43,955 nucleotides of DNA from Pseudomonadota bacterium (GCA_023393525.1 JAEWKZ010000041.1:1-43955), one strand, 5' to 3'. Counted from the stretch's first letter, positions 32,008 through 40,447 are shown. Notes: generated from the sequence alone by a model not told the origin. Program-made: numbers and translations.

Positions 32008-32397
32008 CTATACTCTACGACGTTTGGGCGGACGGCATCCGTTATGCGGAATGGGAGTCACGTCGCGGATAAAGGCGACGCGCAATCCTACAGCGTTGAT
32101 TGCACGCATTGCGGACTCACGTCCTGAGCCTGGTCCCTTCACAAGAATGCCGACTGAACGCATGCCGCATTCCATGGCCTTGCGGGCGGCGGTTTCAGCG
32201 GCCTTCTGAGCGGCGAAAGGCGTGTTCTTGCGTGAGCCCTTGAAACCGGAAGCTCCGGAGCTGGCCCAGCTGATCACGTTGCCGGTCGGATCGGTGAAGG
32301 TAATAATCGTATTATTGAAGGTGCTGTTCACATGAGCAATACCCGTGGGGATATTTCTCTTTTCCTTTTTCTTGATTACTCTCTGCGGTCTTGCCAT
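32008..32397 (-). CDS. rpsK: 30S ribosomal protein S11
   Basis: S11 (uS11, 129 residues) forms part of the platform of the small subunit near the mRNA exit. Conserved segments include GIAHVNSTFNNTIITFTDPTG, SWASSGASGFKGSRKNTPFAAQ and VTPIPHNGCRPPKRRRV at the C-terminus. It lies between rpsM (18-bp gap) and rpsD (12-bp gap). Confidence 0.98.
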   Translation of the reverse strand: MARPQRVIKKKEKRNIPTGIAHVNSTFNNTIITFTDPTGNVISWASSGASGFKGSRKNTPFAAQKAAETAARKAMECGMRSVGILVKGPGSGRESAMRAINAVGLRVAFIRDVTPIPHNGCRPPKRRRV

Positions 32398-32415
32398 TTG
32401 TCTGTCTCCACCCAG

Positions 32416-32787
32416 TTACTTTTTCTTCTTACCAACAATGGCTCTGCGTGGGCCCTTGCGCGTGCGCGCATTGGTGTGCGTGCGCTGACCACGACATGGC
32501 AAGCCGCGCCGATGTCTCAAACCTCTGTAGCAACCGATGTCCATAAGGCGCTTGATGTTGGCCACGATCTCACGGCGCAAATCGCCTTCGACCTTGTAAT
32601 TGGCTTCTAATTCTTTGCGCAGCGTGTTGACATCGTCGGCAGTGAGATCGTCACTGTTCTTGGTCCAATCAATACCTGTAGCATCAAGGATTTTAAGAGC
32701 TGTAGCTCGGCCGATGCCATAAATATATGTCAATGCGATATCTAGCCTTTTATTTCTCGGCAAATCTACACCAACTAATCTTGCCAC
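32416..32787 (-). CDS. rpsM: 30S ribosomal protein S13
   Basis: S13 (uS13, 123 residues) sits in the head of the small subunit and bridges to the large subunit. It opens MARLVGVDLPRNKRLDIALTY and includes GIGRATALKIL, GCYRGLRHRRGLPCRGQRTHTNARTRKGPRR and a lysine tail. rpmJ precedes it by 15 bp. Confidence 0.98.
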   Translation of the reverse strand: MARLVGVDLPRNKRLDIALTYIYGIGRATALKILDATGIDWTKNSDDLTADDVNTLRKELEANYKVEGDLRREIVANIKRLMDIGCYRGLRHRRGLPCRGQRTHTNARTRKGPRRAIVGKKKK

Positions 32788-32802
32788 AATATCCCCCTAT
32801 CC

Positions 32803-32916
32803 TTAACCCTGTCTTTGTTTATGCCGCGTATTATCACAAATGACTCGAAGCACGCCTTTGCGCTTGATAACTTTGCATTTGGGACAAATCTTGCGAACTG
32901 AAGGTCTAACTTTCAT
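32803..32916 (-). CDS. rpmJ: 50S ribosomal protein L36 (zinc-binding form)
   Basis: This short gene encodes the 37-residue L36 (bL36), starting MKVRPSVRKICPKCKVIK and ending TRHKQRQG. Cys11, Cys14, Cys27 and His32 form the zinc site of the C+ form. It lies between map (39-bp gap) and rpsM (15-bp gap), its normal place. The ATG is at 32914-32916 and the TAA at 32803-32805. Confidence 0.97.
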   Translation of the reverse strand: MKVRPSVRKICPKCKVIKRKGVLRVICDNTRHKQRQG

Positions 32917-32955
32917 CGTATCCCCCGAAGATTTTCAAATGAAACTCAGGTCAGA

Positions 32956-33720
32956 CTATAGCTGGCTGAGAATAAATGGTCCGTCCTTGGTGATGGCCAC
33001 CGAATGTTCAAAATGAGCAGACAGGCTTCGATCTTTGGTCACTGCGGTCCAACCGTCGGAGAGGATTTCGACTTGGTCGGTACCCATTGCAACCATTGGC
33101 TCAATGGCAATCACCATTCCCGGCTTCAAAGGCAATCTTGAGCTGTTCTTGGGCACGAAATTGGGAACTTCGGGCTTCTCGTGAAGCATCCGCCCTATTC
33201 CATGACCAACAAAGCGCTTAACAACGGAAAACCCTTGAGCCTCAACACATTCCTGCACAGCCCGAGAAACATCGTAAAGGTCATTTCCTGGTACGGCCTG
33301 TTCGATTCCCCGGTTAAGGGAATCGAGGGTGACTTCCAGCAAATGGGCCGCGCCCTCACTGATGCTTCCTACAGGAAAGGTCCTTGCGGTATCTCCGTAA
33401 AAACCCTGAAACTTAACACCAAAATCAATGGACAATATGTCACCGTCAACCAGAGGACGCGTGGACGGAAATCCATGCACAATTTCTTCGTTGACGGAAC
33501 AGCACAGGGCAAACGGGAATCCCAGGTAGCCCTTGAATGCTGGAATAACATCATAAGAAGCGCAGAGCTCTAGAGCTTTTTCTTCCAATTCCCGGGTAGT
33601 GATTCCGGGGACAACCAAGCAGCCAACTTCATGAAGAATGTTGGCCGCTATACGGTTTGCTTCGCGCATGACAGCAATTTCCTGCGCATTTTTCAGGAAA
33701 ATGCCTCTGTGTTTTTTCAA
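32956..33720 (-). CDS. map: Methionine aminopeptidase, type I
   Basis: Map (254 residues) removes the initiator methionine from new proteins. The five metal ligands are recognisable: the two aspartates in SIDFGVKFQGFYGDTART, the histidine in VGHGIGRMLHE, and the glutamates in IAIEPMV and HFEHSVAI. The substrate-side loop is FPFALCCSVNEEIVHGFP. Its ATG overlaps the secY stop by 4 nt, so translation is coupled. No adk lies between secY and map, and no infA between map and rpmJ. Confidence 0.97.
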   Translation of the reverse strand: MKKHRGIFLKNAQEIAVMREANRIAANILHEVGCLVVPGITTRELEEKALELCASYDVIPAFKGYLGFPFALCCSVNEEIVHGFPSTRPLVDGDILSIDFGVKFQGFYGDTARTFPVGSISEGAAHLLEVTLDSLNRGIEQAVPGNDLYDVSRAVQECVEAQGFSVVKRFVGHGIGRMLHEKPEVPNFVPKNSSRLPLKPGMVIAIEPMVAMGTDQVEILSDGWTAVTKDRSLSAHFEHSVAITKDGPFILSQL

Positions 33721-35030
33721 CCTTGTCTGCCTTTGATCTTTGCCTTGGCCAACAGACCGTCATATCTGCCGGAAATAAGGTGCGACTGCACCTGGGACAT
33801 GGTGTCCATGGCCACGCCGACCACGATCAGCAGGGACGTTCCGCCGTAATAAAACGGGACGTTGAACTGCTTCATCAGGACCATGGGCAAAACACAGACG
33901 AGCGAGATATACAATGCTCCCCACAAAGTCAAACGGGTCAGCACCTTGTCGATGTACTCGTTTGTCTTGAACCCGGGGCGAATACCAGGGACGAAAGCCC
34001 CTTGTTTTTTTAAGTTTTCGGAAATTTCCTTGGGATCAAAAACAATGGCCGTATAGAAAAAACAGAAAAAAACGATGAACGCGACAAAACAAATATTGTA
34101 AATGACTGAATCCGGCCGGAAATAATCGGACATCTTGTTCAGGATCTCAACATTTGAGAAGTTGGCGATCGTCGCGGGGAACATCAGTATCGAGGAGGCG
34201 AAGATGGGCGGTATGACGCCTGCCGTATTGATTCGCAACGGCAGGTGGCTCGTCTGTCCCCCGTACATCTTCCGCCCGACCATACGCTTGGCGTAATGGA
34301 TGGGGATGCGCCGCTGCGCCCGCTCCATGAAGGTGATGCCAACCAGGACGCCGGCCATCACGATCACGACCAAAAGCACCGTGAAAAGCGATACGTCGCC
34401 CGCCGTGAAAAGCCGGTAGGATTTTCCGATCCCGCTGGGCAGACCGGAAATGATGCCTGCGCAGATAATCAGGCTGATGCCGTTGCCGATCCCTTTTTCC
34501 GTGATCTTCTCACCCAGCCACATGATGAACACGGTGCCGGCGGTGAGCGTCAAAACGGTGATGATTCTGAATCCCCAGCCCGGCATGTAAACAATGGAAG
34601 CCCCGGTGGGGCTTGTCATTGATTCGACGCCTATGGAAATACCAAGGCCCTGGATTACAGAGATCAGCACCGTTCCGTACCGCGTGTACTGAGTGATCTT
34701 CTTTCTTCCGGCAGCGCCCTCCTCTTTGCTTAGCCTCTTGAGTTCAGGGCTGACGACAGTCAGGAGCTGCAGAATGATCGAAGCGGAAATGTAAGGCATA
34801 ATCCCAAGTGCAAAGATGGACAGATTCATCAAGCCGCCGCCGGAAAACATGTCAAACAGCCCGAAAAGGGTGTTTTGCGCGTTGGCAAAAAAATCTGCGA
34901 GAGCGTTCCCGTCAACACCTGGTATCGGCAGATGGACACCTACTCGGAATACGGCCAGCAGGAGAAAAGTCCAAAGAAACTTGCTTTTCAGCTCCGACAT
35001 TCCCGTGTTTGCGCCTTTGGATATACTCAC
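33717..35030 (-). CDS. secY: Protein translocase subunit SecY
   Basis: SecY (437 residues) is the channel of the Sec translocon, with about ten membrane helices. Landmarks are FRVGVHLPIPGVD, the plug-helix region NLSIFALGIMPYISASIILQLL, GIGNGISLIICAGI, HLPLRINTAGVIPPIFASSIL, GAFVPGIRPGFKTNEYID and TSLLIVVGVAMDTM. A GTG start at 35028-35030, preceded by AAGGA 7 nt away, gives the N-terminus MSISKGANTGMSELKSKF. This matches the usual length before LWTFLLLAVFR better than the ATG ten codons later. It lies 4 bp after rplO. Confidence 0.95.
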   Translation of the reverse strand: MSISKGANTGMSELKSKFLWTFLLLAVFRVGVHLPIPGVDGNALADFFANAQNTLFGLFDMFSGGGLMNLSIFALGIMPYISASIILQLLTVVSPELKRLSKEEGAAGRKKITQYTRYGTVLISVIQGLGISIGVESMTSPTGASIVYMPGWGFRIITVLTLTAGTVFIMWLGEKITEKGIGNGISLIICAGIISGLPSGIGKSYRLFTAGDVSLFTVLLVVIVMAGVLVGITFMERAQRRIPIHYAKRMVGRKMYGGQTSHLPLRINTAGVIPPIFASSILMFPATIANFSNVEILNKMSDYFRPDSVIYNICFVAFIVFFCFFYTAIVFDPKEISENLKKQGAFVPGIRPGFKTNEYIDKVLTRLTLWGALYISLVCVLPMVLMKQFNVPFYYGGTSLLIVVGVAMDTMSQVQSHLISGRYDGLLAKAKIKGRQG

Positions 35031-35034
35031 AATG

Positions 35035-35481
35035 CTATCCTTCGATCGAAATGGCTTCGCCACCAGCTGCAGTAATTTTTTCCACAGCCTGTTTGCTGAA
35101 CTTGTGCGCTGTAATCTTGAGCGCCTTGCCGGCTTCGCCGTCACCGAGAATCTTGATCGGCATGTCGCGTCCGACCAGACCGGACAGGTACAGATCTTCG
35201 ATCATGACTTCGGCCTTGTCTGCAAACACAGAGTAGATGGTCGAAAGATTAAGAGTCTGATAGGTGACCCGGAAGGGGTTGTTGAATCCGCGCTTGGGCA
35301 GCCTGCGGTAAATAGGCATCTGGCCGCCCTCGAAACCGGCACGAACGCCGCCGCCGGTGCGGGCATTTTGACCCTTGTGTCCTTTGCCTGAAGTTCCGCC
35401 CTGTCCCGATGCGGTGCCGCGGCCAAGTCTTTTGACCTTGGCGCGTTCCTCGGGGTATGGATACAATTCATGCAGGTTCAT
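35035..35481 (-). CDS. rplO: 50S ribosomal protein L15
   Basis: L15 (uL15, 148 residues) is a late-assembly protein of the large subunit. It shows the glycine-rich N-terminus RLGRGTASGQGGTSGKGHKGQNAR, then GFEGGQMPIYRRLPKRGFNNPF and a C-terminal KITAAGGEAISIEG. Its ATG shares one base with the rpmD stop (TAATG). Confidence 0.98.
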   Translation of the reverse strand: MNLHELYPYPEERAKVKRLGRGTASGQGGTSGKGHKGQNARTGGGVRAGFEGGQMPIYRRLPKRGFNNPFRVTYQTLNLSTIYSVFADKAEVMIEDLYLSGLVGRDMPIKILGDGEAGKALKITAHKFSKQAVEKITAAGGEAISIEG

Positions 35482-35651
35482 TATTCGATAACCTCTACAA
35501 GATGCTTGACTTTATTAATCATCCCTCGAACGCATTCATTGTCGGGAAGAGTGCGGACCTGATTGAGCTTGGTGAACCCCAGAGCCTTGACGGTTCTCTT
35601 CTGTGCCGGGTTCTGAGTGATCAGGCTCTTCGTCAGTTTGATCTTAATCAT
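35481..35651 (-). CDS. rpmD: 50S ribosomal protein L30
   Basis: This 56-residue gene encodes L30 (uL30): MIKIKLTKSLITQNPAQKRT, then ALGFTKLNQVRTLPDN and a C-terminal VKHLVEVIE. It lies between rpsE (8-bp gap) and rplO, its expected place. The stop overlaps the rplO start by one base. Confidence 0.97.
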   Translation of the reverse strand: MIKIKLTKSLITQNPAQKRTVKALGFTKLNQVRTLPDNECVRGMINKVKHLVEVIE

Positions 35652-35659
35652 AACGTCAC

Positions 35660-36151
35660 CTATTTTCTCTTGATGGTGAGAGTTTTGCCTCTCAACCGTC
35701 CGACGGTTTCGGCGCTGCGCAGCGAACGAAGTCCTGCAAATGTAGCACGGAGCACATTGTGCGGATTGTTGGTACCGATCGCCTTGGTCAGGATGTCATG
35801 AACGCCTGCGGCCTCCATGACGGCACGGACGGGTCCGCCGGCAATGATCCCGGTTCCTGCGGAAGCGGGCTTGAGCATGACGTGACCGGCACCGAAATTG
35901 CCAAGCACCTCGTAAGGAATGGTGCCATCCAGAAGTTCTACCTTCTGCATGTCCTTGCGTGCCCGGTCCGTAGCCTTCTTGATGGCGTCGGGAACCTGGT
36001 TGGCCTTGCCCAGGCCAAACCCAACCGTTCCCTTTCCGTCACCGACGACCACGAGAGCGCTGAAACTGAATCGACGGCCACCCTTGACAACTTTGGCGAC
36101 GCGATTGAGATAGACTATTTTCTCAATGAGTTCAAATTCGTTTTGTTGCAT
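35660..36151 (-). CDS. rpsE: 30S ribosomal protein S5
   Basis: S5 (uS5, 163 residues) takes part in decoding fidelity and mRNA unwinding. It has the N-terminal double-stranded-RNA-binding-like domain (IEKIVYLNRVAKVVKGGRRFSFSALVVVGDGKGTVGFGLGKA) and the C-terminal domain (MLKPASAGTGIIAGGPVRAVMEAAGVHDILTKAIG). Length is typical. Confidence 0.98.
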   Translation of the reverse strand: MQQNEFELIEKIVYLNRVAKVVKGGRRFSFSALVVVGDGKGTVGFGLGKANQVPDAIKKATDRARKDMQKVELLDGTIPYEVLGNFGAGHVMLKPASAGTGIIAGGPVRAVMEAAGVHDILTKAIGTNNPHNVLRATFAGLRSLRSAETVGRLRGKTLTIKRK

Positions 36152-36163
36152 GGATGTCCTCGA

Positions 36164-36517
36164 TTAAAAATTTAAGCCGCCTTCTCTGGCTCCATCGGCT
36201 ACGGCCTTGATCCGGCCATGATATACGAAGCCGTTGCGATCAAAGACCACGGAAGTGATGCTCTTCTTGATCGCTTCTTCGGCAACCTTCTTTCCTACCA
36301 GCTTCGCGTTCTCGACCGTGAGGCGAATGTTCTCGCCTTCAAGGCTCAAGGTTGACGCGGAGGCCAAAGTCGCACCCGCCAGGTCATCGATGATCTGGGC
36401 GTAAATGTGCTTGCTGGAGCGAAAAACAACAAGTCTTGGCCGCTCGGGTGTACCGTTGATCTTTTTACGAATCCGCATCTTGCGTTTTTTGCGGGCTTCA
36501 TCTCTTGATAATTTCAT
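36164..36517 (-). CDS. rplR: 50S ribosomal protein L18
   Basis: L18 (uL18, 117 residues) binds 5S rRNA in the central protuberance. It has a basic N-terminus (RDEARKKRKMRIRKKINGT) followed by RPRLVVFRSSKHIYAQIIDD and the C-terminal FDRNGFVYHGRIKAVADGAREGGL. It lies between rplF and rpsE with short gaps. Confidence 0.98.
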   Translation of the reverse strand: MKLSRDEARKKRKMRIRKKINGTPERPRLVVFRSSKHIYAQIIDDLAGATLASASTLSLEGENIRLTVENAKLVGKKVAEEAIKKSITSVVFDRNGFVYHGRIKAVADGAREGGLNF

Positions 36518-36525
36518 AGCTTATC

Positions 36526-37065
36526 CTATTTCTTGCCGCCGGATTTGCCGGCCTTGCGACGGATAGTCTCATCAGAATATTTGATACCCTTGCCCTTGTA
36601 CGGCTCAGGCGGACGAACCCGGCGGATCTGAGCCGCGACTTCGCCGACAGCCTGCTTGTCGCATCCTGAGATGATCAGCTTGCTGCCCTCGGCCTTGGCC
36701 TGGATACCGGCAGGCAGGGTGAAGTTCACCGGATGGGAGAAACCCACGTTGAGAACAACGGTGTTTCCCTGCACGTTGACCTTGTAGCCAACGCCGATGA
36801 CTTCAAGAGATTTTTCAAAACCCTTGGTCACGCCGGCGACGGCGTTGGCCAGAAGGGTTCTGCGCAAACCATGCTGCTGACGGGCGACTCTGCTGTCATC
36901 AACCGGGGTAACGGAAACCGTATTGTTTTCGACACTCACTGTGATGGCAGGATGAGTGGCAAGATTCAAGACCCCCTTGGGCCCCTTCACTTCAATCCCG
37001 CTTTCCGCGATTTTAAGATCAACACCACCGGGGATGCTGATCGGCATTTTTCCAACTCGAGACAT
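36526..37065 (-). CDS. rplF: 50S ribosomal protein L6
   Basis: L6 (uL6, 179 residues) lies near the factor-binding site of the large subunit. It shows SRVGKMPISIPGGVDL, KGPKGVLNL, GVGYKVNVQGNTVVLNVGFSHPV and the C-terminal RRVRPPEPYKGKGIKYSDE, ending in a Lys/Gly-rich tail. Confidence 0.98.
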   Translation of the reverse strand: MSRVGKMPISIPGGVDLKIAESGIEVKGPKGVLNLATHPAITVSVENNTVSVTPVDDSRVARQQHGLRRTLLANAVAGVTKGFEKSLEVIGVGYKVNVQGNTVVLNVGFSHPVNFTLPAGIQAKAEGSKLIISGCDKQAVGEVAAQIRRVRPPEPYKGKGIKYSDETIRRKAGKSGGKK

Positions 37066-37074
37066 AGCGATCTC

Positions 37075-37458
37075 CTACCAAATCTCACAAAGAAGTTCGC
37101 CGCCTACGCCGATTTCGGCAGCCTTTTTTCCTTCCATCACGCCCTTGGACGTGGACAAAATGCAAATTCCAAGACCATTTTGCACGGAAGGAATGCTCTT
37201 CGCACCCACATAAATACGACGGCCAGGCTTGCTGATTCTTTTCAAGCCGGCAACGACAGCCTTATTTTCATGGTATTTCAAATCAACCAGTAAGGCATCA
37301 TTTTCAAGGGCATAACCGTTGATATACCCTTCTTCGTTCAATATTTTGAGCAGCGCCTCGCGGGTGCGGCTGGGGGTAATGGAAACAGTTGAATGCATCG
37401 CTTTGTATGCATTACGAATTCGAGTCAATAAATCTGCAATAGGATCTATGACAGACAT
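37075..37458 (-). CDS. rpsH: 30S ribosomal protein S8
   Basis: S8 (uS8, 127 residues) binds the central domain of 16S rRNA and, in E. coli, represses the spc operon. It shows DPIADLLTRIRNAYKAMHSTV, LLKILNEEGYING, RISKPGRRIYVGAKSIP and the C-terminal GVMEGKKAAEIGVGGELLCEIW. Confidence 0.98.
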   Translation of the reverse strand: MSVIDPIADLLTRIRNAYKAMHSTVSITPSRTREALLKILNEEGYINGYALENDALLVDLKYHENKAVVAGLKRISKPGRRIYVGAKSIPSVQNGLGICILSTSKGVMEGKKAAEIGVGGELLCEIW

Positions 37459-37471
37459 GAGCGTACCTCAT

Positions 37472-37657
37472 TTACCAGCTAGATTTTCTTACGCCAGGCA
37501 GTTCACCGGCAAGGGCCATATTCCTGAAGCAGATTCTGCAAATGCCGAACTTACGCATGAAGGCTCTGGGCCGACCGCAAATAGGGCATCTGTTGTACTG
37601 GCGTGTGGAAAATTTGGGCTTCCGCTGAGCCTTGACCATCAAAGATGTACGAGTCAA
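37472..37657 (-). CDS. rpsN: 30S ribosomal protein S14, type Z
   Basis: This 61-residue S14 (uS14) is the short zinc-binding form, with Cys24, Cys27, Cys40 and Cys43 in CPICGRPR and CRIC. The start is a TTG at 37655-37657, preceded by GGAGG 8 nt upstream. It gives MTRTSLMVKAQRKPKF, which matches the family's MxRTSLMVKA opening. An in-frame frame extends upstream without similarity. It lies between rplE and rpsH. Confidence 0.96.
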   Translation of the reverse strand: MTRTSLMVKAQRKPKFSTRQYNRCPICGRPRAFMRKFGICRICFRNMALAGELPGVRKSSW

Positions 37658-37670
37658 GTTACACTCCTCC

Positions 37671-38210
37671 TTACTTCTTGAAGGGCATTCCAAGAAGCTT
37701 CAACAGCATCTTGCCTTCTTTGTCAGTCTGGGCAGTAGTTATAACAGAAATATTCATACCCACTGCCTTCTCGATCCTATCGATCTCGATTTCGGGAAAG
37801 ATAGTGTGTTCCTTTATGCCAAGGGTATAATTTCCGCGGCCATCAAAACCTCTGTCCGGTACGCCCCGGAAGTCGCGGACTCTGGGAAGCGCAATGGTCA
37901 ACAGCTTCTCCAGGAATGCCCACATTCTGTCCCCTCGAAGCGATACCCGGCAGCCTACAGGCATACCCTCGCGCAGCTTGAAAGCCGCGATGGATTTCTT
38001 TGCCCGAGTTACAACAGCCCGCTGACCAGCAATCAGAGACAAATCGCGTACAGAATCCTGTATGATTTTGTTATTCTGGCTACCTTCACCCAGTCCCATG
38101 TTCAACGAGACATATTTGATCGAAGGAATCTGCATCACAGAAGTGTAATTGAATTCCTTTGAGAGTTCAGGAGCGACTTTATCTTTGTAGATCTTTTCGA
38201 GACTACTCAT
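37671..38210 (-). CDS. rplE: 50S ribosomal protein L5
   Basis: L5 (uL5, 179 residues) binds 5S rRNA and contacts P-site tRNA. It shows YTSVMQIPSIKYVSLNMGLGE, AVVTRAKKSIAAFKLREGMPVG, LPRVRDFRGVPDRGFDGRGNYTLGIKEH and a C-terminal LLKLLGMPFKK. Confidence 0.98.
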   Translation of the reverse strand: MSSLEKIYKDKVAPELSKEFNYTSVMQIPSIKYVSLNMGLGEGSQNNKIIQDSVRDLSLIAGQRAVVTRAKKSIAAFKLREGMPVGCRVSLRGDRMWAFLEKLLTIALPRVRDFRGVPDRGFDGRGNYTLGIKEHTIFPEIEIDRIEKAVGMNISVITTAQTDKEGKMLLKLLGMPFKK

Positions 38211-38219
38211 TGCTGCACC

Positions 38220-38549
38220 TTAACTGATCGTTTCATTGCATTTTTTGCAATAACGAACTTTCTTGTTATCGTCGGTAAACTTATAACCAACCCTTGTCGG
38301 CTTTGAGCAAGCGTTGCACACCAACTGAACATTGGAAACATCCAGGGGCATTTCCTTCTCAACTATTCCGCCAGGCTGGTTGTTATAAGGATTGGGCTTG
38401 GTGTGTTTCTTCACCATGTTAGCCTTCTCGACAATAACCTGCTTTTTGCTGCGAAGAATTTTGACAACCTTGCCGATTTTACCTTTGTCCTTTCCGACAA
38501 GAATCATCACATTGTCGTCTTTGTGAATTTTCCAGACATGAGTAGACAT
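38220..38549 (-). CDS. rplX: 50S ribosomal protein L24
   Basis: L24 (uL24, 109 residues) initiates large-subunit assembly. The KOW motif is near the N-terminus (DDNVMILVGKDKGKIGKVVKIL), followed by VEKANMVKKHTKPN and QPGGIVEKEMPLDVSNVQLVC. The C-terminal part holds Cys pairs (CNACSKPTRVG and CKKC). Confidence 0.98.
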   Translation of the reverse strand: MSTHVWKIHKDDNVMILVGKDKGKIGKVVKILRSKKQVIVEKANMVKKHTKPNPYNNQPGGIVEKEMPLDVSNVQLVCNACSKPTRVGYKFTDDNKKVRYCKKCNETIS

Positions 38550-38552
38550 AAA

Positions 38553-38921
38553 TTACAACACCTCTGGGGCTAAAGATACAATCTTCATGAAGTTCTTTGC
38601 CCGCAATTCACGTGCAACAGGCCCAAAAATACGAGTGCCCATCGGCTCAAGGTTCTTATTCAGCATGACTGCCGAATTATTGTCGAAACGGATAAAAGTT
38701 CCATCGGGACGTCCGATCTCTTTCGTTGTTCTGACAACTACTGCCTGGAGAACATCGCCCTTTTTGACTTTTCCATGAGGGATAGCTTCCTTGACGGAGA
38801 CCATGATGATGTCTCCGACACGAGCGTAACGCCTCTTGCTTCCGCCTAGCACCTTGATGCAGGCAACCTTCTTGGCTCCGGAATTGTCTGCGACATCCAA
38901 AGTCGTCTGCATTTGAATCAT
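38553..38921 (-). CDS. rplN: 50S ribosomal protein L14
   Basis: L14 (uL14, 122 residues) lies at the subunit interface. It opens MIQMQTTLDVADNSGAKKVACIKVLGG and includes VGDIIMVSVKEAIPHGKVKKGDV, FDNNSAVMLN and GTRIFGPVARELR. It is 11 bp after rpsQ and 3 bp before rplX. Confidence 0.98.
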   Translation of the reverse strand: MIQMQTTLDVADNSGAKKVACIKVLGGSKRRYARVGDIIMVSVKEAIPHGKVKKGDVLQAVVVRTTKEIGRPDGTFIRFDNNSAVMLNKNLEPMGTRIFGPVARELRAKNFMKIVSLAPEVL

Positions 38922-38932
38922 TTTACAATCCC

Positions 38933-39199
38933 CTACAAAGCTCTTTCAATGATTTTCATCAGATGCCAATTCTTCCGCGCGCTCAAGGGGCGGGATTCGA
39001 CGATCTGAACTTTATCCCCAATGTGACATTCATTGTTGGGGTCATGAGCCATGAATTTCTTTCTGCGGCGGATATATTTTTTAAGAACAGGATGTTTGAC
39101 CAGTGTTTCGACACGCACGACAATGGTCTTGTCGTTCTTATCGCTCACTACGAAGCCAACAAGAGTTCTCTTGTTTGATGTCTTTCCGCTGTTACTCAT
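38933..39199 (-). CDS. rpsQ: 30S ribosomal protein S17
   Basis: S17 (uS17, 88 residues) is an OB-fold primary binder of 16S rRNA: RTLVGFVVSDKNDKTIVVRVE, HPVLKKYIRRRKKFMAHDPNNEC and GDKVQIVESRPLSARKNWHL. The ATG at 39199, 6 nt after GGAGA, is preferred to an adjacent GTG at 39202. The gene overlaps the end of rpmC by 8 nt. Confidence 0.97.
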   Translation of the reverse strand: MSNSGKTSNKRTLVGFVVSDKNDKTIVVRVETLVKHPVLKKYIRRRKKFMAHDPNNECHIGDKVQIVESRPLSARKNWHLMKIIERAL

Positions 39200-39395
39200 C
39201 ACCTGTCTCCATGTCCTTCGCTTTCAAAATCGTCAAAATCCGAGCAATGGATTTCTTAACAAGCGGTATTCTCTGACTATTTTCAAGCTGCGCGGTAGCA
39301 TGCTGAAAACGAAGATTCATCAATTCCTTACGAAATTCACCAAGTTTGACCTGGAGCTTCTCAGGATCCAATTCCCGTAATTGTTGAGCATTCAT
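39192..39395 (-). CDS. rpmC: 50S ribosomal protein L29
   Basis: L29 (uL29, 67 residues) lies at the peptide exit tunnel. It is a two-helix protein with LRELDPEKLQVKLGEFRKELMNLRFQHATAQLEN and the second helix VKKSIARILTILKAK. It sits between rplP and rpsQ. Confidence 0.97.
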   Translation of the reverse strand: MNAQQLRELDPEKLQVKLGEFRKELMNLRFQHATAQLENSQRIPLVKKSIARILTILKAKDMETGDE

Positions 39396-39401
39396 CCTGT
39401 C

Positions 39402-39809
39402 TTACTCCTTTTCGACTATGGTAGTCTTTATAGGCAGCTTGTAGGCAGCTCTCTGCAATGCTTCTTTGGCCAGCTCATAGTCCACACCCTTGATTTCATA
39501 AAGGATGCGGCCTCTCTGAACCGGCGCGCACCAACCAACCGGCGAGCCCTTGCCTTTGCCCTGACGAACTTCCAAGGGTTTGGCAGTGATCGTCTTGTCG
39601 GGAAAAATACGAATGAAAACCTTGCCGCCTCTTTTAATGTGCCGCATCATCGCGATACGGGCGGCTTCGATCTGCTGACTCGTGAGTTTTCCGCATTCCA
39701 TAGCCTTCAAACCGATTTCACCAAAAGCAACCGTGGTCGCGCGTCCCGCAAGACCGCGAATACGACCCTTCTGCTGCTTCCGAAATTTGACCTTTTTAGG
39801 ACTCAGCAT
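39402..39809 (-). CDS. rplP: 50S ribosomal protein L16
   Basis: L16 (uL16, 135 residues) helps position A-site tRNA. It has MLSPKKVKFRKQQKGRIRGLA, IEAARIAMMRHIKRGGKVFIRIFPDK and RQGKGKGSPVGWCAPVQRGRILYEI. Its ATG shares one base with the rpsC stop. Confidence 0.98.
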   Translation of the reverse strand: MLSPKKVKFRKQQKGRIRGLAGRATTVAFGEIGLKAMECGKLTSQQIEAARIAMMRHIKRGGKVFIRIFPDKTITAKPLEVRQGKGKGSPVGWCAPVQRGRILYEIKGVDYELAKEALQRAAYKLPIKTTIVEKE

Positions 39810-40447
39810 CAGCTCTCTACCTCGCTCAGGATCTCACCCTTGAACACCCAGACCTTGACGCCAATGATCCCATAAGTGGTCTTGGCCAGCGCGACGCCGT
39901 AATCGATGTCGGCACGCAAAGTATGCAGGGGAACACGACCCTCTCTCGCCCATTCACTACGAGCGATTTCAGCGCCACCAAGACGTCCGCCACACTGGAC
40001 TTTGATGCCGAGCGCGCCGAACTTCTGGGCCATGCCCAGGGTCTTTTTGATGGCACGACGAAAAGCAACCCGGCGCTCGAGCTGCTGCGCAATCGATTCC
40101 GCAACAAGCTGTGCATCTGTTTCCGGGCGGCGAATTTCGTTCACCTCAATCACAAATTCACGACCGAACTTGCCCTTGAGTTCAGCCCGGAGCTTTTCAA
40201 TTTCAACGCCCTTACGTCCGATAACAATACCGGGGCGTGCAGTGAAAAGAATCAGACGGACCTTGTCGGCAGCTCTTTCGATTTCAATCTTGGAAATACC
40301 GGCGTGGAACAGCTTTTCCTTCACATATTTTCGAAGCTTGCTGTCTTCGAAAACATATTCGGCGTACTTCTTGTCGCTGAACCAACGGGACTTCCAGTTT
40401 TTATTGTATCCCAGACGGAATCCGTAAGGATGAACTTTATGACCCAA
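39809..40447 (-). CDS. rpsC: 30S ribosomal protein S3
   Basis: S3 (uS3, 212 residues) lines the mRNA entry channel. It shows MGHKVHPYGFRLG, the KH motif TARPGIVIGRKGVEIEKL and the C-terminal domain RLGGAEIARSEWAREGRVPLHTLRADIDYG. Length is standard. Confidence 0.98.
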   Translation of the reverse strand: MGHKVHPYGFRLGYNKNWKSRWFSDKKYAEYVFEDSKLRKYVKEKLFHAGISKIEIERAADKVRLILFTARPGIVIGRKGVEIEKLRAELKGKFGREFVIEVNEIRRPETDAQLVAESIAQQLERRVAFRRAIKKTLGMAQKFGALGIKVQCGGRLGGAEIARSEWAREGRVPLHTLRADIDYGVALAKTTYGIIGVKVWVFKGEILSEVES

